Part shown: piece by piece, positions 36,554 through 45,020 of the stretch | Layout of the letters: each line of letters begins with the position of its first letter | Numbering within the stretch: the stretch's first letter is position 1 | Assembly (NCBI GenBank): GCA_944386655.1 | Contig: CALXBX010000049.1 | Coordinates: 1 to 47,976, forward strand | Reading direction: 5' to 3' | DNA: 47,976 bases | Origin: an uncultured Clostridia bacterium | Lineage (GTDB): Bacteria > Bacillota > Clostridia > TANB77 > CAG-508 | The notes under the pieces: generated by a model | Database searches by the model: none | What the model saw: the letters and a program-made list of their open reading frames with translations, nothing else | What the model was told of the DNA's origin: nothing | Translations under genes and position numbers: made by a program

Positions 36554-36594
36554 GGTGGAAAACTTTGAGAGTTTTCTACCTCAGCTTTTTTTAG
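36554..36594 (+). terminator. Second terminator after the GT operon
   Basis: GGTGGAAAACT pairs with AGTTTTCTACC (one wobble, five-base loop) and is followed by TCAGCTTTTTTT. The remainder of 36595-36699 holds only a weak possible promoter (TACAAT at 36658-36663). Confidence 0.7.
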
Positions 36595-36699
36595 GTTTAT
36601 GAAAATCTTCATAAAAAATTTAGGATTTAGCTACTTTTATCTTAAGAAAAAATAGGTTACAATAAAGACATAAAAATAAAAGAAAAGGGGAGAGGAAAT

Positions 36700-37608
36700 T
36701 TGCAAGAAACAATTTTAAAATGTGAAGACCTTCACAAAACAATAGGCAAAAAAGAAATCCTAAAAGGTGTTAGCATTAGTATGCAAGCAGGAGATATTCT
36801 AGGATTTATTGGACCAAATGGTGCTGGAAAAACCACCACTATTAAATTAATATTAGGATTGCAAAGTATTACAAGTGGAAGTGTACAAATTAATGGATAT
36901 GATATTCAAAAGAATTTTACAAAAGCAATTGAAAAGGTAGGAACAATTGTAGAAAATCCAGATTTGTATATGTATTTAACCGGTTACGATAATTTAAAGT
37001 TAATAGGCAATTTATATGCAAATGTAGATAAAAAACGAATAGACGAAGTAGTAGAATTAGTAGGATTAAAAAATCGTATTCATGATAAAGTATCTAAATA
37101 TTCTTTAGGAATGAGACAACGTTTAGGTATTGCGCAAGCCATCCTTCATAAACCAAATTTATTAATACTGGATGAGCCAACTAATGGATTAGACCCAGAA
37201 GGTATGAAAGAAGTAAGAGATTTATTAAAACTATTGGCAGAAAAAGAAAAAATGGCTATTCTAATTTCTAGCCATAATTTGGCAGAATTAGAAAACTTGT
37301 GTAATAAAATCAGTATTATCAAAAATGGTCAAATTGTAGAAACCAATGAAATAGAAGAAGTAAAAGCACAGTTAAATGATCATATCTATATTTGGGAAGT
37401 AAATAGCATAGAAGAAGTAAAGCCACTTCTTCCAGAAATGATAAAAATAGATGAAACTCATTTTCAAACCCGTATAGAAAAAGAAAAAATCCCAGAAATG
37501 GTGGAAATATTAGTAAAACATCAAATAAAAGTGTATCAAATTAGACCAAAAGAAATATCACTAGAAGATGCCTTTTTAAAGAAGACAGGGGGGAATATCA
37601 TTGATTAA
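36700..37608 (+). CDS. ABC transporter ATP-binding protein
   Basis: A 302-residue ATPase of the ABC-2/BcrA type. Walker A is GPNGAGKTT (about residue 40), the signature is YSLGMRQRL, Walker B is LLILDEPTNGLDP, and the H-loop is SSHNLAEL. The final 70 residues form the C-terminal domain common in bacitracin and lantibiotic exporters (ending ISLEDAFLKKTGG). The start is TTG at 36700 with GGGGAGAGG upstream. It overlaps the permease gene by 8 bases, so the two form one exporter. Confidence 0.9.
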   Translation: MQETILKCEDLHKTIGKKEILKGVSISMQAGDILGFIGPNGAGKTTTIKLILGLQSITSGSVQINGYDIQKNFTKAIEKVGTIVENPDLYMYLTGYDNLKLIGNLYANVDKKRIDEVVELVGLKNRIHDKVSKYSLGMRQRLGIAQAILHKPNLLILDEPTNGLDPEGMKEVRDLLKLLAEKEKMAILISSHNLAELENLCNKISIIKNGQIVETNEIEEVKAQLNDHIYIWEVNSIEEVKPLLPEMIKIDETHFQTRIEKEKIPEMVEILVKHQIKVYQIRPKEISLEDAFLKKTGGNIID

Positions 37609-39070
37609 TTTAATAAAAAATGAAATAGTGAAAATTTTAAAAAAGAAAAGTTTTTACATTATTCTAATCGTTACCGTTTTATTTATGATTTTTTATAATT
37701 TTATGACATCTAGGACTACAAATACATCTATGTACACTCGTTATGGTAGTTATTCTACGAATTATGTACAGCATATGCGAGATTATGTAAAAACACTAAA
37801 TCCAGAACATCCTGAGGATGTTACAGCATATATTGAAGCAAAATCTTTGGTGGATTGTTTTGATTTAGTAGATAAATATGGTGGAGGTACATGGCAAGCT
37901 TATATTATTATGAGAGATGGGATAACTTATACAAGAAATCTTTATTTGTATGCTTATGGAAGCGAAAAAAACGATCCTTTAAGAGAGCAAGCACAAACCG
38001 ATTATGAAGAATTTGTTGCTTTATTAGATAAAGATGATTGGCGTTATTTCGTAGAACAAGAAAAACAAAAATTAGAAAAAGAAATGCAAATTCAAGAAGA
38101 TTTGAAAGCACAAACGAAAGATAGCGTTCAATTAGAAAGCATACAAGCAGAAATAAATCATCTATCCATCAGCAAACAAGCTTTAGATTGGCGTTTGGAA
38201 AAAAATATTTCTTATGGCTATGATTCCATGAACGACAACTTGAATCAGTATATATATAACAAAGCTATGTGTTTAGATTACGAAAGTAAAGAAAATTTAA
38301 CCTATGAAGAAAAACAAGAATATCAACAAGCTTTAAAAACAACAGAAACAGCAAAATATAGAATTGAAAATGGAGAGCCATCTGAAAAAATAGAAAATTT
38401 TCAATATGGTATGACAGGAATTTTCTCTAATTATGAAATTTTTATTATCATTATTCTGGTTATGATAGCGGGAACCATTGTAAGTGAAGAATTTAACAAA
38501 GGTACTGTAAAATTATTATTAGTAAGACCGTACAGTAGAACAAAAATATTACTAGCGAAATGGATTGCTTGTGTTATTCTATTTTTATTTGCCATTTTGT
38601 GTATTGCTGTAGCACAACTAGTCATAGAAGGCATTTTGTTTGGATGGGAAGGAATCACACAGTCCAACATCATTCAATATGATTTTAACTTAAGGACAGT
38701 AGTAGAATTTACTTGGTGGCAGTATTTAGGAATTCTATTTGTAACAAAATTACCATTATATTTATTAGTTATGACGATTGCATTTGCTTTGAGCACTATA
38801 TTTACTAATTCCGCTTTTGCTATTGTAATTGCACTACTTGGCTATATGTCTACTTCTATTATAAATGCACTTGCAACAGCTTATCAGATAGACATATTAC
38901 GTTATTTCATTACCATGAATTGGAATATAGATCAATATTTATTTGGAGCATTACCGCCATTTGAAGGAATGACAGCTACCTTTTCAATTATCCTATGTAT
39001 TGTGTATTTCCTTGTACTAATGATAGCAAGTATTTTAGTATTCAAAAAGAAAAATATAAAAAATATATAA
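37601..39070 (+). CDS. ABC-2 transporter permease
   Basis: A 489-residue membrane protein: one N-terminal helix, a large extracytoplasmic loop of about 230 residues rich in Glu/Gln/Lys and coiled-coil-like, then about five helices. IVSEEFNKGTVKLLLVRPYSRTKILLAKW is the typical ABC-2 permease segment. It starts with TTG behind GGGGGGAA, inside the end of the ATPase gene. Substrate unknown; relatives export peptides or drugs or act in resistance. Confidence 0.86.
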   Translation: MINLIKNEIVKILKKKSFYIILIVTVLFMIFYNFMTSRTTNTSMYTRYGSYSTNYVQHMRDYVKTLNPEHPEDVTAYIEAKSLVDCFDLVDKYGGGTWQAYIIMRDGITYTRNLYLYAYGSEKNDPLREQAQTDYEEFVALLDKDDWRYFVEQEKQKLEKEMQIQEDLKAQTKDSVQLESIQAEINHLSISKQALDWRLEKNISYGYDSMNDNLNQYIYNKAMCLDYESKENLTYEEKQEYQQALKTTETAKYRIENGEPSEKIENFQYGMTGIFSNYEIFIIIILVMIAGTIVSEEFNKGTVKLLLVRPYSRTKILLAKWIACVILFLFAILCIAVAQLVIEGILFGWEGITQSNIIQYDFNLRTVVEFTWWQYLGILFVTKLPLYLLVMTIAFALSTIFTNSAFAIVIALLGYMSTSIINALATAYQIDILRYFITMNWNIDQYLFGALPPFEGMTATFSIILCIVYFLVLMIASILVFKKKNIKNI

Positions 39071-39091
39071 TCCAGTTTCCTTTATTAACAT

Positions 39092-39141
39092 AATTTCATA
39101 TGATATAGAAGTAAGAAAGGAGGAATATATCATATGAAATT
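39092..39141 (+). promoter_or_regulatory. 16-bp inverted repeat around the spoVFB ribosome binding site
   Basis: AATTTCATATGATATA (39092-39107) is the perfect complement of TATATCATATGAAATT (39126-39141). The AAGGAGG site is in the 18-base loop and the ATG (39134-39136) is in the 3' arm. CATATGATA within the 5' arm also fits the -10 of mother-cell sigma factors (CATAnnnTA), which drive dipicolinate genes in Bacillus. Confidence 0.6.
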
Positions 39142-39713
39142 AAAAGATAAAAAAGTGGGATTTTGTTTAACAGGTTCCTTTTGTACATTTGATAAAACAA
39201 TAGAACAGATACAAAATATTGTAAAAGAAGGAGCAGATGTTTTACCAATTATGTCGTTTCATTCCTATGAATTAGACACAAAATTTGGAAAAGCATCTGC
39301 TTTTATAGAGAAAATAAAAGAGATTACTAAGAAAGATATTATTCACACAATACAAGAAGCAGAACCTATTGGACCAAAGAAATTAACAGATATTATGGTG
39401 GTAGCTCCTTGCTCACGGAAATACCCTGGCAAAACTTGCAAATGGCATTAATGATACGCCTGTACTTATGGCAGTAAAAGCACACCTAAGAAACCAAAAT
39501 CCAGTTGTTCTTGGAATTTCCACCAATGATGCCTTATCCGGTAGTGCAGAAAATATTGGTAAATTATTAAACAGAAAACATTTTTATTTTGTTCCTTTTA
39601 AGCAAGATAATCCTATTACCAAACCACGCTCTATTGTGTTTGATTTTAATTACCTAATTAAAACTATGGAGCAAGCATTAGAAGGAGAACAAATTCAGCC
39701 AATTCTTTTATGA
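39134..39713 (+). CDS. spoVFB: Dipicolinate synthase subunit B (SpoVFB/DpaB), read through a +1 shift at CGG 39416
   Basis: SpoVFB is the flavoprotein-like subunit that with SpoVFA makes dipicolinic acid in the mother cell for the spore core. The N-terminal KVGFCLTGSFCTFDKTIEQI motif, the PIGPKKLTDIMVVAPCS segment and the C-terminal MAVKAHLRNQNPVVLGISTNDALSG and FVPFKQDNPITKPRSI stretches are all characteristic. In the zero frame, CGG 39416 leads to KYPGKTCKWH and a stop. Skipping C39416 gives GNTLAKLANGINDTPVL, the conserved family sequence, for a 192-residue protein. spoVFA does not precede it in this window, which is unusual. Confidence 0.85.
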
Positions 39714-39734
39714 GAGTATTTACTAATAAACATA

Positions 39735-39769
39735 AAAAGGGAGTAATTAATTGCTAATTACTCTCTTTT
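39735..39769 (+). terminator. Terminator of spoVFB
   Basis: AAAAGGGAGTAATTA pairs with TAATTACTCTCTTTT (one wobble) around ATTGC. Confidence 0.75.
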
Positions 39770-39779
39770 GTGTTATGAT
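39751..39779 (+). promoter_or_regulatory. Candidate promoter of the gene at 39811
   Basis: TTGCTA, 17 bases, TATGAT; the -35 overlaps the spoVFB terminator. Confidence 0.45.
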
Positions 39780-39810
39780 GGTGCTAGAAAAATTATAGGG
39801 GGAATGTAAT

Positions 39811-40539
39811 ATGAAGAAAAAAATAATTTTGCTTATTATTTGTATTATACTAATAGCAATTATATTGGGAATCTTTCTTTTTCGTGAAGATATTGAAACA
39901 AACGGTTACGAAAATTCTGTGAATTATTTGGCATCTGATATATCTGATCAAAAAGAAGTAAAAGAAATTGTAGAGGATACTACCATTCTAGGACTAGTAG
40001 AATTAAATCATAATGGATATATTTACATATTCAATGGACAGCATTTTGGAGAATATGGCTTTGAAATGGAGGCCTATACTAGTGCTAATATAGATAATAA
40101 AAATCAAGTATGTTTAGATTATTATACTTCTGAAGAGCATGACACAAATTATATAGAAGAAGGAGACATACTTATTTGTACAGGAAATTTGACGAAATAT
40201 GATGATTATATGATATTAGATGATTTCGATACGAAAGATAATCCTATTATTGTTTTAAAATCAAACGATTATAATGAAATGAAAAAAGAAGCGATAACTG
40301 CTAAAAGGGCAGCAACAGTTACTGTTGGAGAGTATTATAATACGAGTGGAGAAATATATATTCAATATGAAATTTCCGACAAAGAATATTTATTACCATT
40401 TGCATTAAACTTTACTATTGCAGAGGATGTACAAATTACAGGAAAACTAGAAAAAGGAAAGAAGATAAACGTAGAATATAAAGATTTGAATGTAGCATTA
40501 GATGATTTAGAAATAAAATCGATAGAAGTTATGGAATGA
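39811..40539 (+). CDS. Unknown membrane-anchored or secreted protein
   Basis: A 242-residue protein with an N-terminal hydrophobic helix (about residues 4-24) and then an acidic extracytoplasmic region of two beta-rich parts. No lipobox Cys follows the helix, so it is probably held by an uncleaved anchor. The composition suggests an OB-like or beta-sandwich fold (GDILICTGNLTKYDDYMILDDF). I recognise no family. It is followed 19 bases later by a shorter protein of similar architecture, so the two probably form an operon. Confidence 0.75.
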   Translation: MKKKIILLIICIILIAIILGIFLFREDIETNGYENSVNYLASDISDQKEVKEIVEDTTILGLVELNHNGYIYIFNGQHFGEYGFEMEAYTSANIDNKNQVCLDYYTSEEHDTNYIEEGDILICTGNLTKYDDYMILDDFDTKDNPIIVLKSNDYNEMKKEAITAKRAATVTVGEYYNTSGEIYIQYEISDKEYLLPFALNFTIAEDVQITGKLEKGKKINVEYKDLNVALDDLEIKSIEVME

Positions 40540-40558
40540 GAAAGGATGAGGCTTATTT

Positions 40559-40963
40559 ATGAGTAAAAAACAAAAAATATTAATAATAGTAGTCATTACG
40601 ATAAGTCTAGTTGTTGGATTCTTTATAGGTCAAAAATGTAAATCTATTCCTGATACAGTAGAAAGTCAAATTGTTGGACAAACTTTTTACGCTACTGTAG
40701 AAAATTTAATCCAAAAAGAAGATGGTGTATATATCACAGTTCAAGGATTAGACATTAATGAGTCAAAATATAGGGAATCTTTTTCATTTAAAGTAGATAA
40801 TCCATTTGTAAATTGGGGAGAAAATCAAATTAATGTTTTAAATCTAAAAAAAGGAACTAATATTTCAATTACTTTTGATGGAATAATAAAAGCTACAGAT
40901 ACAAATCCAGCGCAAATAAATGGAATTATACAAATACGAGTATTAGATGATAAAATAGGATAA
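40559..40963 (+). CDS. Unknown small membrane-anchored protein
   Basis: A 134-residue protein: an N-terminal helix (residues 6-24) followed by a beta-rich domain (TFYATVENLIQKEDGVYITVQGL...GTNISITFDGIIKA) that looks like a small barrel. No family recognised. GAAAGGATGAGG lies before the ATG. Its similarity in layout to the upstream protein suggests a related, perhaps duplicated, function outside the membrane. Confidence 0.72.
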   Translation: MSKKQKILIIVVITISLVVGFFIGQKCKSIPDTVESQIVGQTFYATVENLIQKEDGVYITVQGLDINESKYRESFSFKVDNPFVNWGENQINVLNLKKGTNISITFDGIIKATDTNPAQINGIIQIRVLDDKIG

Positions 40964-41059
40964 ATAGCAATATTTATGAAAATAAAAGATATATAAAGAA
41001 ATTCATAATTTTGTGGATAACTTTTTCTAATTCTACTTTTATTAAAAAATTGGAAACTA

Positions 41060-41088
41060 TTGACAAGTTATTCAGTTTGTGATATTAT
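41060..41088 (+). promoter_or_regulatory. Promoter of the Cys-rich peptide operon
   Basis: TTGACA, 17 bases, TATTAT. The roughly 80-base leader that follows holds two small hairpins (AATAC/GTATT and TTAGAGCA/TGCTCTAA at 41117-41140) without T-runs. Confidence 0.75.
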
Positions 41089-41177
41089 GTAGACGTAATA
41101 CGTTTATATGTATTATTTAGAGCAGTCATTATTGCTCTAAGACAAGGATCCAAAATTAATAGAAAGGAGAGAGGCTT

Positions 41178-41381
41178 ATGAAAAGCAAAGGCACCAGTCG
41201 GACAAATTACTGGATGCAGCAGGTTCGCTATGTAGGGCGTTCATCTGCACAAAACTTTTTGAGTCGAGGGAAAAATTCCAAGCTCAAAAGTAATGTGATG
41301 GTAGCCAGTGATTGCTCTTGCAACTGCTACGGTGGTTGCTCAGGTGGGTCTTGTAGCTCTTGTAGCTATGGTAACTCGTAA
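41178..41381 (+). CDS. Cys-rich RiPP precursor peptide (putative)
   Basis: A 67-residue peptide with a basic, Ser/Asn/Arg-rich leader half and a C-terminal core DCSCNCYGGCSGGSCSSC with six cysteines among Ser and Gly, ending SYGNS. The next gene is a radical SAM/SPASM enzyme, the arrangement of sactipeptide or ranthipeptide pathways in which Cys sulfurs are linked to other residues. A terminator-like hairpin between the two would give more precursor than enzyme. AAAGGAG precedes the ATG. Composition is G+C-rich for this region, and codon 8 is CGG (41199), so the cassette looks acquired. Confidence 0.75.
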   Translation: MKSKGTSRTNYWMQQVRYVGRSSAQNFLSRGKNSKLKSNVMVASDCSCNCYGGCSGGSCSSCSYGNS

Positions 41382-41420
41382 ACCGTACCTTTGGTACACA
41401 GGCAACAATTAATTTTGGGG

Positions 41421-41452
41421 TGGGGCAGTGATAAAAGTTACTGCCCCATTTT
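41421..41452 (+). terminator. Attenuating hairpin between precursor and maturase
   Basis: TGGGGCAGT pairs with ACTGCCCCA around a ten-base loop, followed by TTTTC. Partial readthrough would supply the maturase. Confidence 0.75.
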
Positions 41453-41476
41453 CAAAAATTAGGAAGGAGCTTATTT

Positions 41477-42514
41477 GTGAGTAACGATAATCCTCGGTTC
41501 GCTATGCAATGGCACATAACAGATAGATGTGACCAAAGATGTAAACATTGCTACATCTATCAAGGAAAAGAAAAGAATTGCATTTTTGAACTTCCTCTGG
41601 ATGTTCTTGAGAAAATTTTGCATAATTTTATTGATTCATGCAAATTAATGGAATGTGACCCCATACTAACAATTACAGGTGGAGACCCTTTGATGTATCC
41701 TAGAATTTGGGATTTCCTTGAAATGGTCAAAGCTAATAATGTACCTTTTTCAATTTTAGGTAATCCATTTCATATAAATTATGAGGTGGTTTCAAAACTT
41801 GAATCACTTGGATGTCATGGTTATCAGATGTCTATAGATGGCTTAAAACAGACACATGACTATATCAGGAAATCTGGTTCTTTTGATGCGACACTTGATA
41901 GTATTAAATACTTCAAGAATAGCAATATTCGAACTGCTATTATGTCTACAGTTTCTAAAACTAATATCAGTGAATTACCTGATTTGGTTGATATTGTTGT
42001 AGAATATGGCGTTGATAATTTTGCTTTTGCAAGATATTGTCCTAATCCTGACGACTTTGATTTAATTCCTACACCCGACGAGTACAGGCAATTCTTAGAT
42101 AAAATGTGGGAAAAATTTAATCAGTATAAGGATTGTGGAACAAGGTTTGCTCTCAAGGATCATCTTTGGAGTTTATATCTCTATGAAAAGGGATTGTTCA
42201 CAATAGATGATGTCGAAAATCCTAATGATCTCATTATTGATGGATGCCATTGTGGAATAAGCCACATAACTACTCTGTCAGATGGTACTGTATATGCATG
42301 TAGGAGGTGTGAATCTTCTGTTGGTAAAGTGCCTGAAGAATCAATTTATGATATCTTCTATGGTGAAAAAATGGAAGAATATCGTAAGTTTGATGACTTT
42401 GAATATTGTTCAAAGTGTGAACTTAAAAATTTCTGTAGAGGTTGTCCTGCCGTTGCAAAATGCTTGACAGGTAATTTCTATTCGAAGGATCCTCAGTGCT
42501 GGAAGACTTTCTGA
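41477..42514 (+). CDS. Radical SAM/SPASM peptide maturase
   Basis: A 345-residue enzyme. The radical SAM cluster site is CDQRCKHC (C-x3-C-x2-C, near residue 17), followed by the SAM-binding TITGGDPL. The C-terminal SPASM region (about 255-345) has CHCGISHITTLSDGTVYACRRCESS and CSKCELKNFCRGCPAVAKC...CW, enough cysteines for two auxiliary iron-sulfur clusters. It should install thioether or similar bonds in the Cys-rich peptide encoded just upstream. It starts with GTG behind AGGAAGGAG. Codon 7 is CGG (41495), which must be read as Arg. Confidence 0.88.
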   Translation: MSNDNPRFAMQWHITDRCDQRCKHCYIYQGKEKNCIFELPLDVLEKILHNFIDSCKLMECDPILTITGGDPLMYPRIWDFLEMVKANNVPFSILGNPFHINYEVVSKLESLGCHGYQMSIDGLKQTHDYIRKSGSFDATLDSIKYFKNSNIRTAIMSTVSKTNISELPDLVDIVVEYGVDNFAFARYCPNPDDFDLIPTPDEYRQFLDKMWEKFNQYKDCGTRFALKDHLWSLYLYEKGLFTIDDVENPNDLIIDGCHCGISHITTLSDGTVYACRRCESSVGKVPEESIYDIFYGEKMEEYRKFDDFEYCSKCELKNFCRGCPAVAKCLTGNFYSKDPQCWKTF

Positions 42515-42521
42515 AGGCTAT

Positions 42522-42566
42522 AAGAGGGTGTGAAATTCAATTTCGATTTTTACACTCTCTTGTATT
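42522..42566 (+). terminator. Terminator of the RiPP operon
   Basis: AAGAGGGTGT pairs with ACACTCTCTT (one wobble) with a small inner hairpin, followed by a T-rich run. Confidence 0.7.
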
Positions 42567-42588
42567 TTATATTAAAATATGATATAAA
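42560..42588 (+). promoter_or_regulatory. Promoter of the methyltransferase gene
   Basis: TTGTAT, 17 bases, TATAAA. Confidence 0.55.
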
Positions 42589-42613
42589 ATAATTTAGAAG
42601 GGATTTGAAGTAA

Positions 42614-43199
42614 ATGGAAAATATAGAAAAATTTTATGAAAATACTAAAAATGCGATGCCTCATGACAATATAAAAAAATTTGTTGAAATGAAAACCAAA
42701 AATGGTGATGCAATTGATTTAGGTTGTGGTGCAGGAAGAGATACAATATTTTTAATAAAAAATAATTGGAATGTAACTGCAATAGATAGAGAAGATACCC
42801 AAAATATTATTGAAACTAATTTAAATGCAGAAGAATTAAAAAAGTTTAAATTTATATGCCAAAACTTTGAAAACATTCAATTAGAGAAAAATGATTTAAT
42901 TGTTTCAAATTTTAGCATACCCTTTTGTAGTAAAAATTATTTTGATGATTTTTGGCTTAAAATCGTGAATAGTATTAATAGAGATCGGATACTTTGTAGG
43001 AAATTTTTTTGGATTAAAAGATTCGTGGGTATCCATAAAAGGAAATATGGTATTTCTATCTAAAAAACAAGTTTTAAACCTTTTTGATGGATTTGAAATT
43101 ATTGATTTCCAAGAAAATGAAAGGGATGGAAAAACAGGCATTGGAAAAATCAAGCATTGGCACATATATGATGTGATTGCAAAGAAAAAAGTGACATAG
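42614..43199 (+). CDS. Class I SAM-dependent methyltransferase, read through a +1 shift at CGG 42986
   Basis: A small-molecule methyltransferase of the TehB-like type. AIDLGCGAGRDTIFLIKN (about residues 36-53) is the SAM-binding motif I, and VTAIDRED is motif II. In the zero frame CGG 42986 leads to unrelated residues and a stop at 43063. Skipping C42986 gives GYFVGNFFGLKDSW, then LSKKQVLNLFDGFEIIDFQE and KHWHIYDVIAKK, all typical of the family, ending at 43199 (194 residues). The substrate is unknown. Confidence 0.82.
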
Positions 43200-43220
43200 C
43201 TATAATTATAATACAACTAA

Positions 43221-43249
43221 TTGACATAATCTGTAAGAATCGATAGAAT
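43221..43249 (+). promoter_or_regulatory. Promoter of the YwqK-like gene
   Basis: TTGACA, 17 bases, TAGAAT, 50 bases before the ATG. Confidence 0.65.
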
Positions 43250-43299
43250 TATATTGACAAGATGATTTTTAAATAAAAATATATAAAAAGGAATAAACA

Positions 43300-43701
43300 A
43301 TGAAGCTTAAAGAAGTTATTAAGAATTTACTAAAGAAAGATAATACGAATAGTCAAGAAAAAAGAGCAATCGAAAAAAAAGAAAAATTTTCAAGTATAAA
43401 AATCGATGAAAAGGTAACAGGCGGAGATAGAGAAAATGGAGTTATAGAAAGATATCAAAATGGAAAGTTAATAAGCGTAACTCCATATTGTGATGGAAAA
43501 ATAGATGGAAGAGTTTATACTTATTATAAAGATGGTTCAATTGAAAGTGTACAAAATTATAAAAAAGGAAAGCTACATGGAATCTCTGTTATATATGACA
43601 GATTTGGTAATGTAACATATGATTCAGAATATGAAGAAGGAAATTTAATAGGAAGAGATAATTTTAAAAATAAGAATGAATGGTATGGTAGAGAATTTTA
43701 A
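43300..43701 (+). CDS. YwqK/MORN-repeat protein
   Basis: A 133-residue soluble protein. After a charged N-terminus it has about four MORN-like repeats (GVIERYQNGKLIS, GRVYTYYKDGSIES, GISVIYDRFGNVTY and a last partial one). Such proteins are labelled YwqK-family antitoxins of polymorphic toxin systems, but no toxin gene lies beside it, so it may be an orphan immunity gene. AAAAAGGAA is before the start. It has its own promoter and a strong terminator. Confidence 0.78.
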   Translation: MKLKEVIKNLLKKDNTNSQEKRAIEKKEKFSSIKIDEKVTGGDRENGVIERYQNGKLISVTPYCDGKIDGRVYTYYKDGSIESVQNYKKGKLHGISVIYDRFGNVTYDSEYEEGNLIGRDNFKNKNEWYGREF

Positions 43702-43759
43702 ACAAAACTAAATATAATCATCTAAGGGTATAATCCGTGGTTTACCCTTGAAGTTAATT

Positions 43760-43804
43760 AAAAAACTCTTTAACAAAGGCCAATAGCTTGTTAAAGAGTT
43801 TTTT
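43760..43804. terminator. Strong bidirectional terminator
   Basis: AAAAAACTCTTTAACAA is the perfect complement of TTGTTAAAGAGTTTTTT (17 bp, 11-base loop). It serves the YwqK-like gene and the convergent recombinase. Confidence 0.9.
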
Positions 43805-43815
43805 CTCTCCTATTA

Positions 43816-44796
43816 CTACAAATCAGCTAAAGGATTTTTTTCTACAGCTTCACGCACTTGTTCATTATTCACGTGCGTGTATATTTCTGTAGTAGAAATA
43901 CTTTCATGTCCTAATAATTCCTGCAGTGCTCTAATATCTACATTCCCATATTGATACATTAAAGTAGCAGCAGTGTGTCTTAATTTATGCACAGAGTATT
44001 TATTCGTGTCAAGCCCTGCACGTTTCAATTCTTTTTCCACAGTATATTGTACAGTCCTATTGCTAATACGCTCACGTCTTTCGCTTAAAAATAGGGCATC
44101 CCTTGAATTAAATTTTATACCTTCATGTGGTCTAACAGCTAAATAACTATTAATAGCATTCATACAAGCCTTATTTAGGTAAATGGTACGTTCTTTATTT
44201 CCTTTTCCAATAACGTTTAATTTGCAGTCAGAAAAATTAATGTCTTTTATATTAATCCCTACTAATTCGGATAAACGCATACCACAATTCAAAAATAAAG
44301 TAATAATAGCGAAATCTCTTTCTTTATTGCGATTGTCTTTATCCTCATTTGCAGTAACATCCAACAACTTTTTGCTATCATCTAAAGAAAGGTATTTAGG
44401 AATACGTTTGTCTTGTTTTGGTGTTTCCAAGTTTTGAGCAGGATTTGTATCTATTAAGCTTGTTTTTTGACTTAAGTATTTAAAAAATATTCTGATGGTA
44501 GATATTTTTCTGGCTCTAGTAGCAGCTTTACTTCTTTGCTCAATCGCCAAATAGGAAATAAAGGCGTGAATATCATTTAAAGTAATTTTTCTTAAGTCAG
44601 AAACACTAAAATCATTTATTTTAATATTTTCAAAATCTTGCTCTTTCGTTAGTCCGAAATGGATTTTCATAAATTTAAAAAACATAGATAAGTCATAATT
44701 ATACTCTTTAATAGAGTTTGGAGATTTGTTAAGAATTGTAATAGAATAGTCCAAAAAAGAATTGATAAAGTCTGGATTATCTTCACGATTTATCAT
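43816..44796 (-). CDS. XerC/XerD-like tyrosine recombinase
   Basis: A 326-residue recombinase. The N-terminal SAM-like core-binding domain (about residues 1-110) is followed by the catalytic domain with Arg in CGMRLSELVG, Lys in GKGNKERTIYL, HKLRHTAATLM (H-x-x-R), the GHESISTTEIYTHV His and the nucleophilic Tyr. This is the complete R-K-H-R-H-Y set. The start at 44796 (MINREDNPDF) follows a GAGAGTG-like site; the frame extends further upstream. It could be the chromosome-dimer recombinase or belong to a small integrated element; no att repeats are evident. Confidence 0.88.
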   Translation of the reverse strand: MINREDNPDFINSFLDYSITILNKSPNSIKEYNYDLSMFFKFMKIHFGLTKEQDFENIKINDFSVSDLRKITLNDIHAFISYLAIEQRSKAATRARKISTIRIFFKYLSQKTSLIDTNPAQNLETPKQDKRIPKYLSLDDSKKLLDVTANEDKDNRNKERDFAIITLFLNCGMRLSELVGINIKDINFSDCKLNVIGKGNKERTIYLNKACMNAINSYLAVRPHEGIKFNSRDALFLSERRERISNRTVQYTVEKELKRAGLDTNKYSVHKLRHTAATLMYQYGNVDIRALQELLGHESISTTEIYTHVNNEQVREAVEKNPLADL

Positions 44797-45020
44797 TTGT
44801 ATCACACTCTCTTTCTCAAAAAGATTATATACCAAAGAAAAGTAAAATGGAACTATTTTGGCCAAAAAATTTTGTGCAAAGTTTTTATGATAAATTGTCC
44901 TTACTACATCAAGAAGTATGAAAGTAGATTAATTTTATATAAATTATAGATTATTTTTCTCTTAAATGATATTATTTTATCAAGAGAGAAAAAATAAATT
45001 AGAAAATATGGAGGAAATAA

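Noticed and set aside
41117-41140. Hairpin in the leader of the Cys-rich peptide gene as a riboswitch or terminator
   Set aside because: The TTAGAGCA/TGCTCTAA stem has no T-run and shows no known riboswitch core; it may only stabilise the mRNA.
43816-44796. Tyrosine recombinase as the marker of an integrated element
   Set aside because: No att-like direct repeats, phage genes or tRNA target could be seen near it, so a mobile element cannot be supported.
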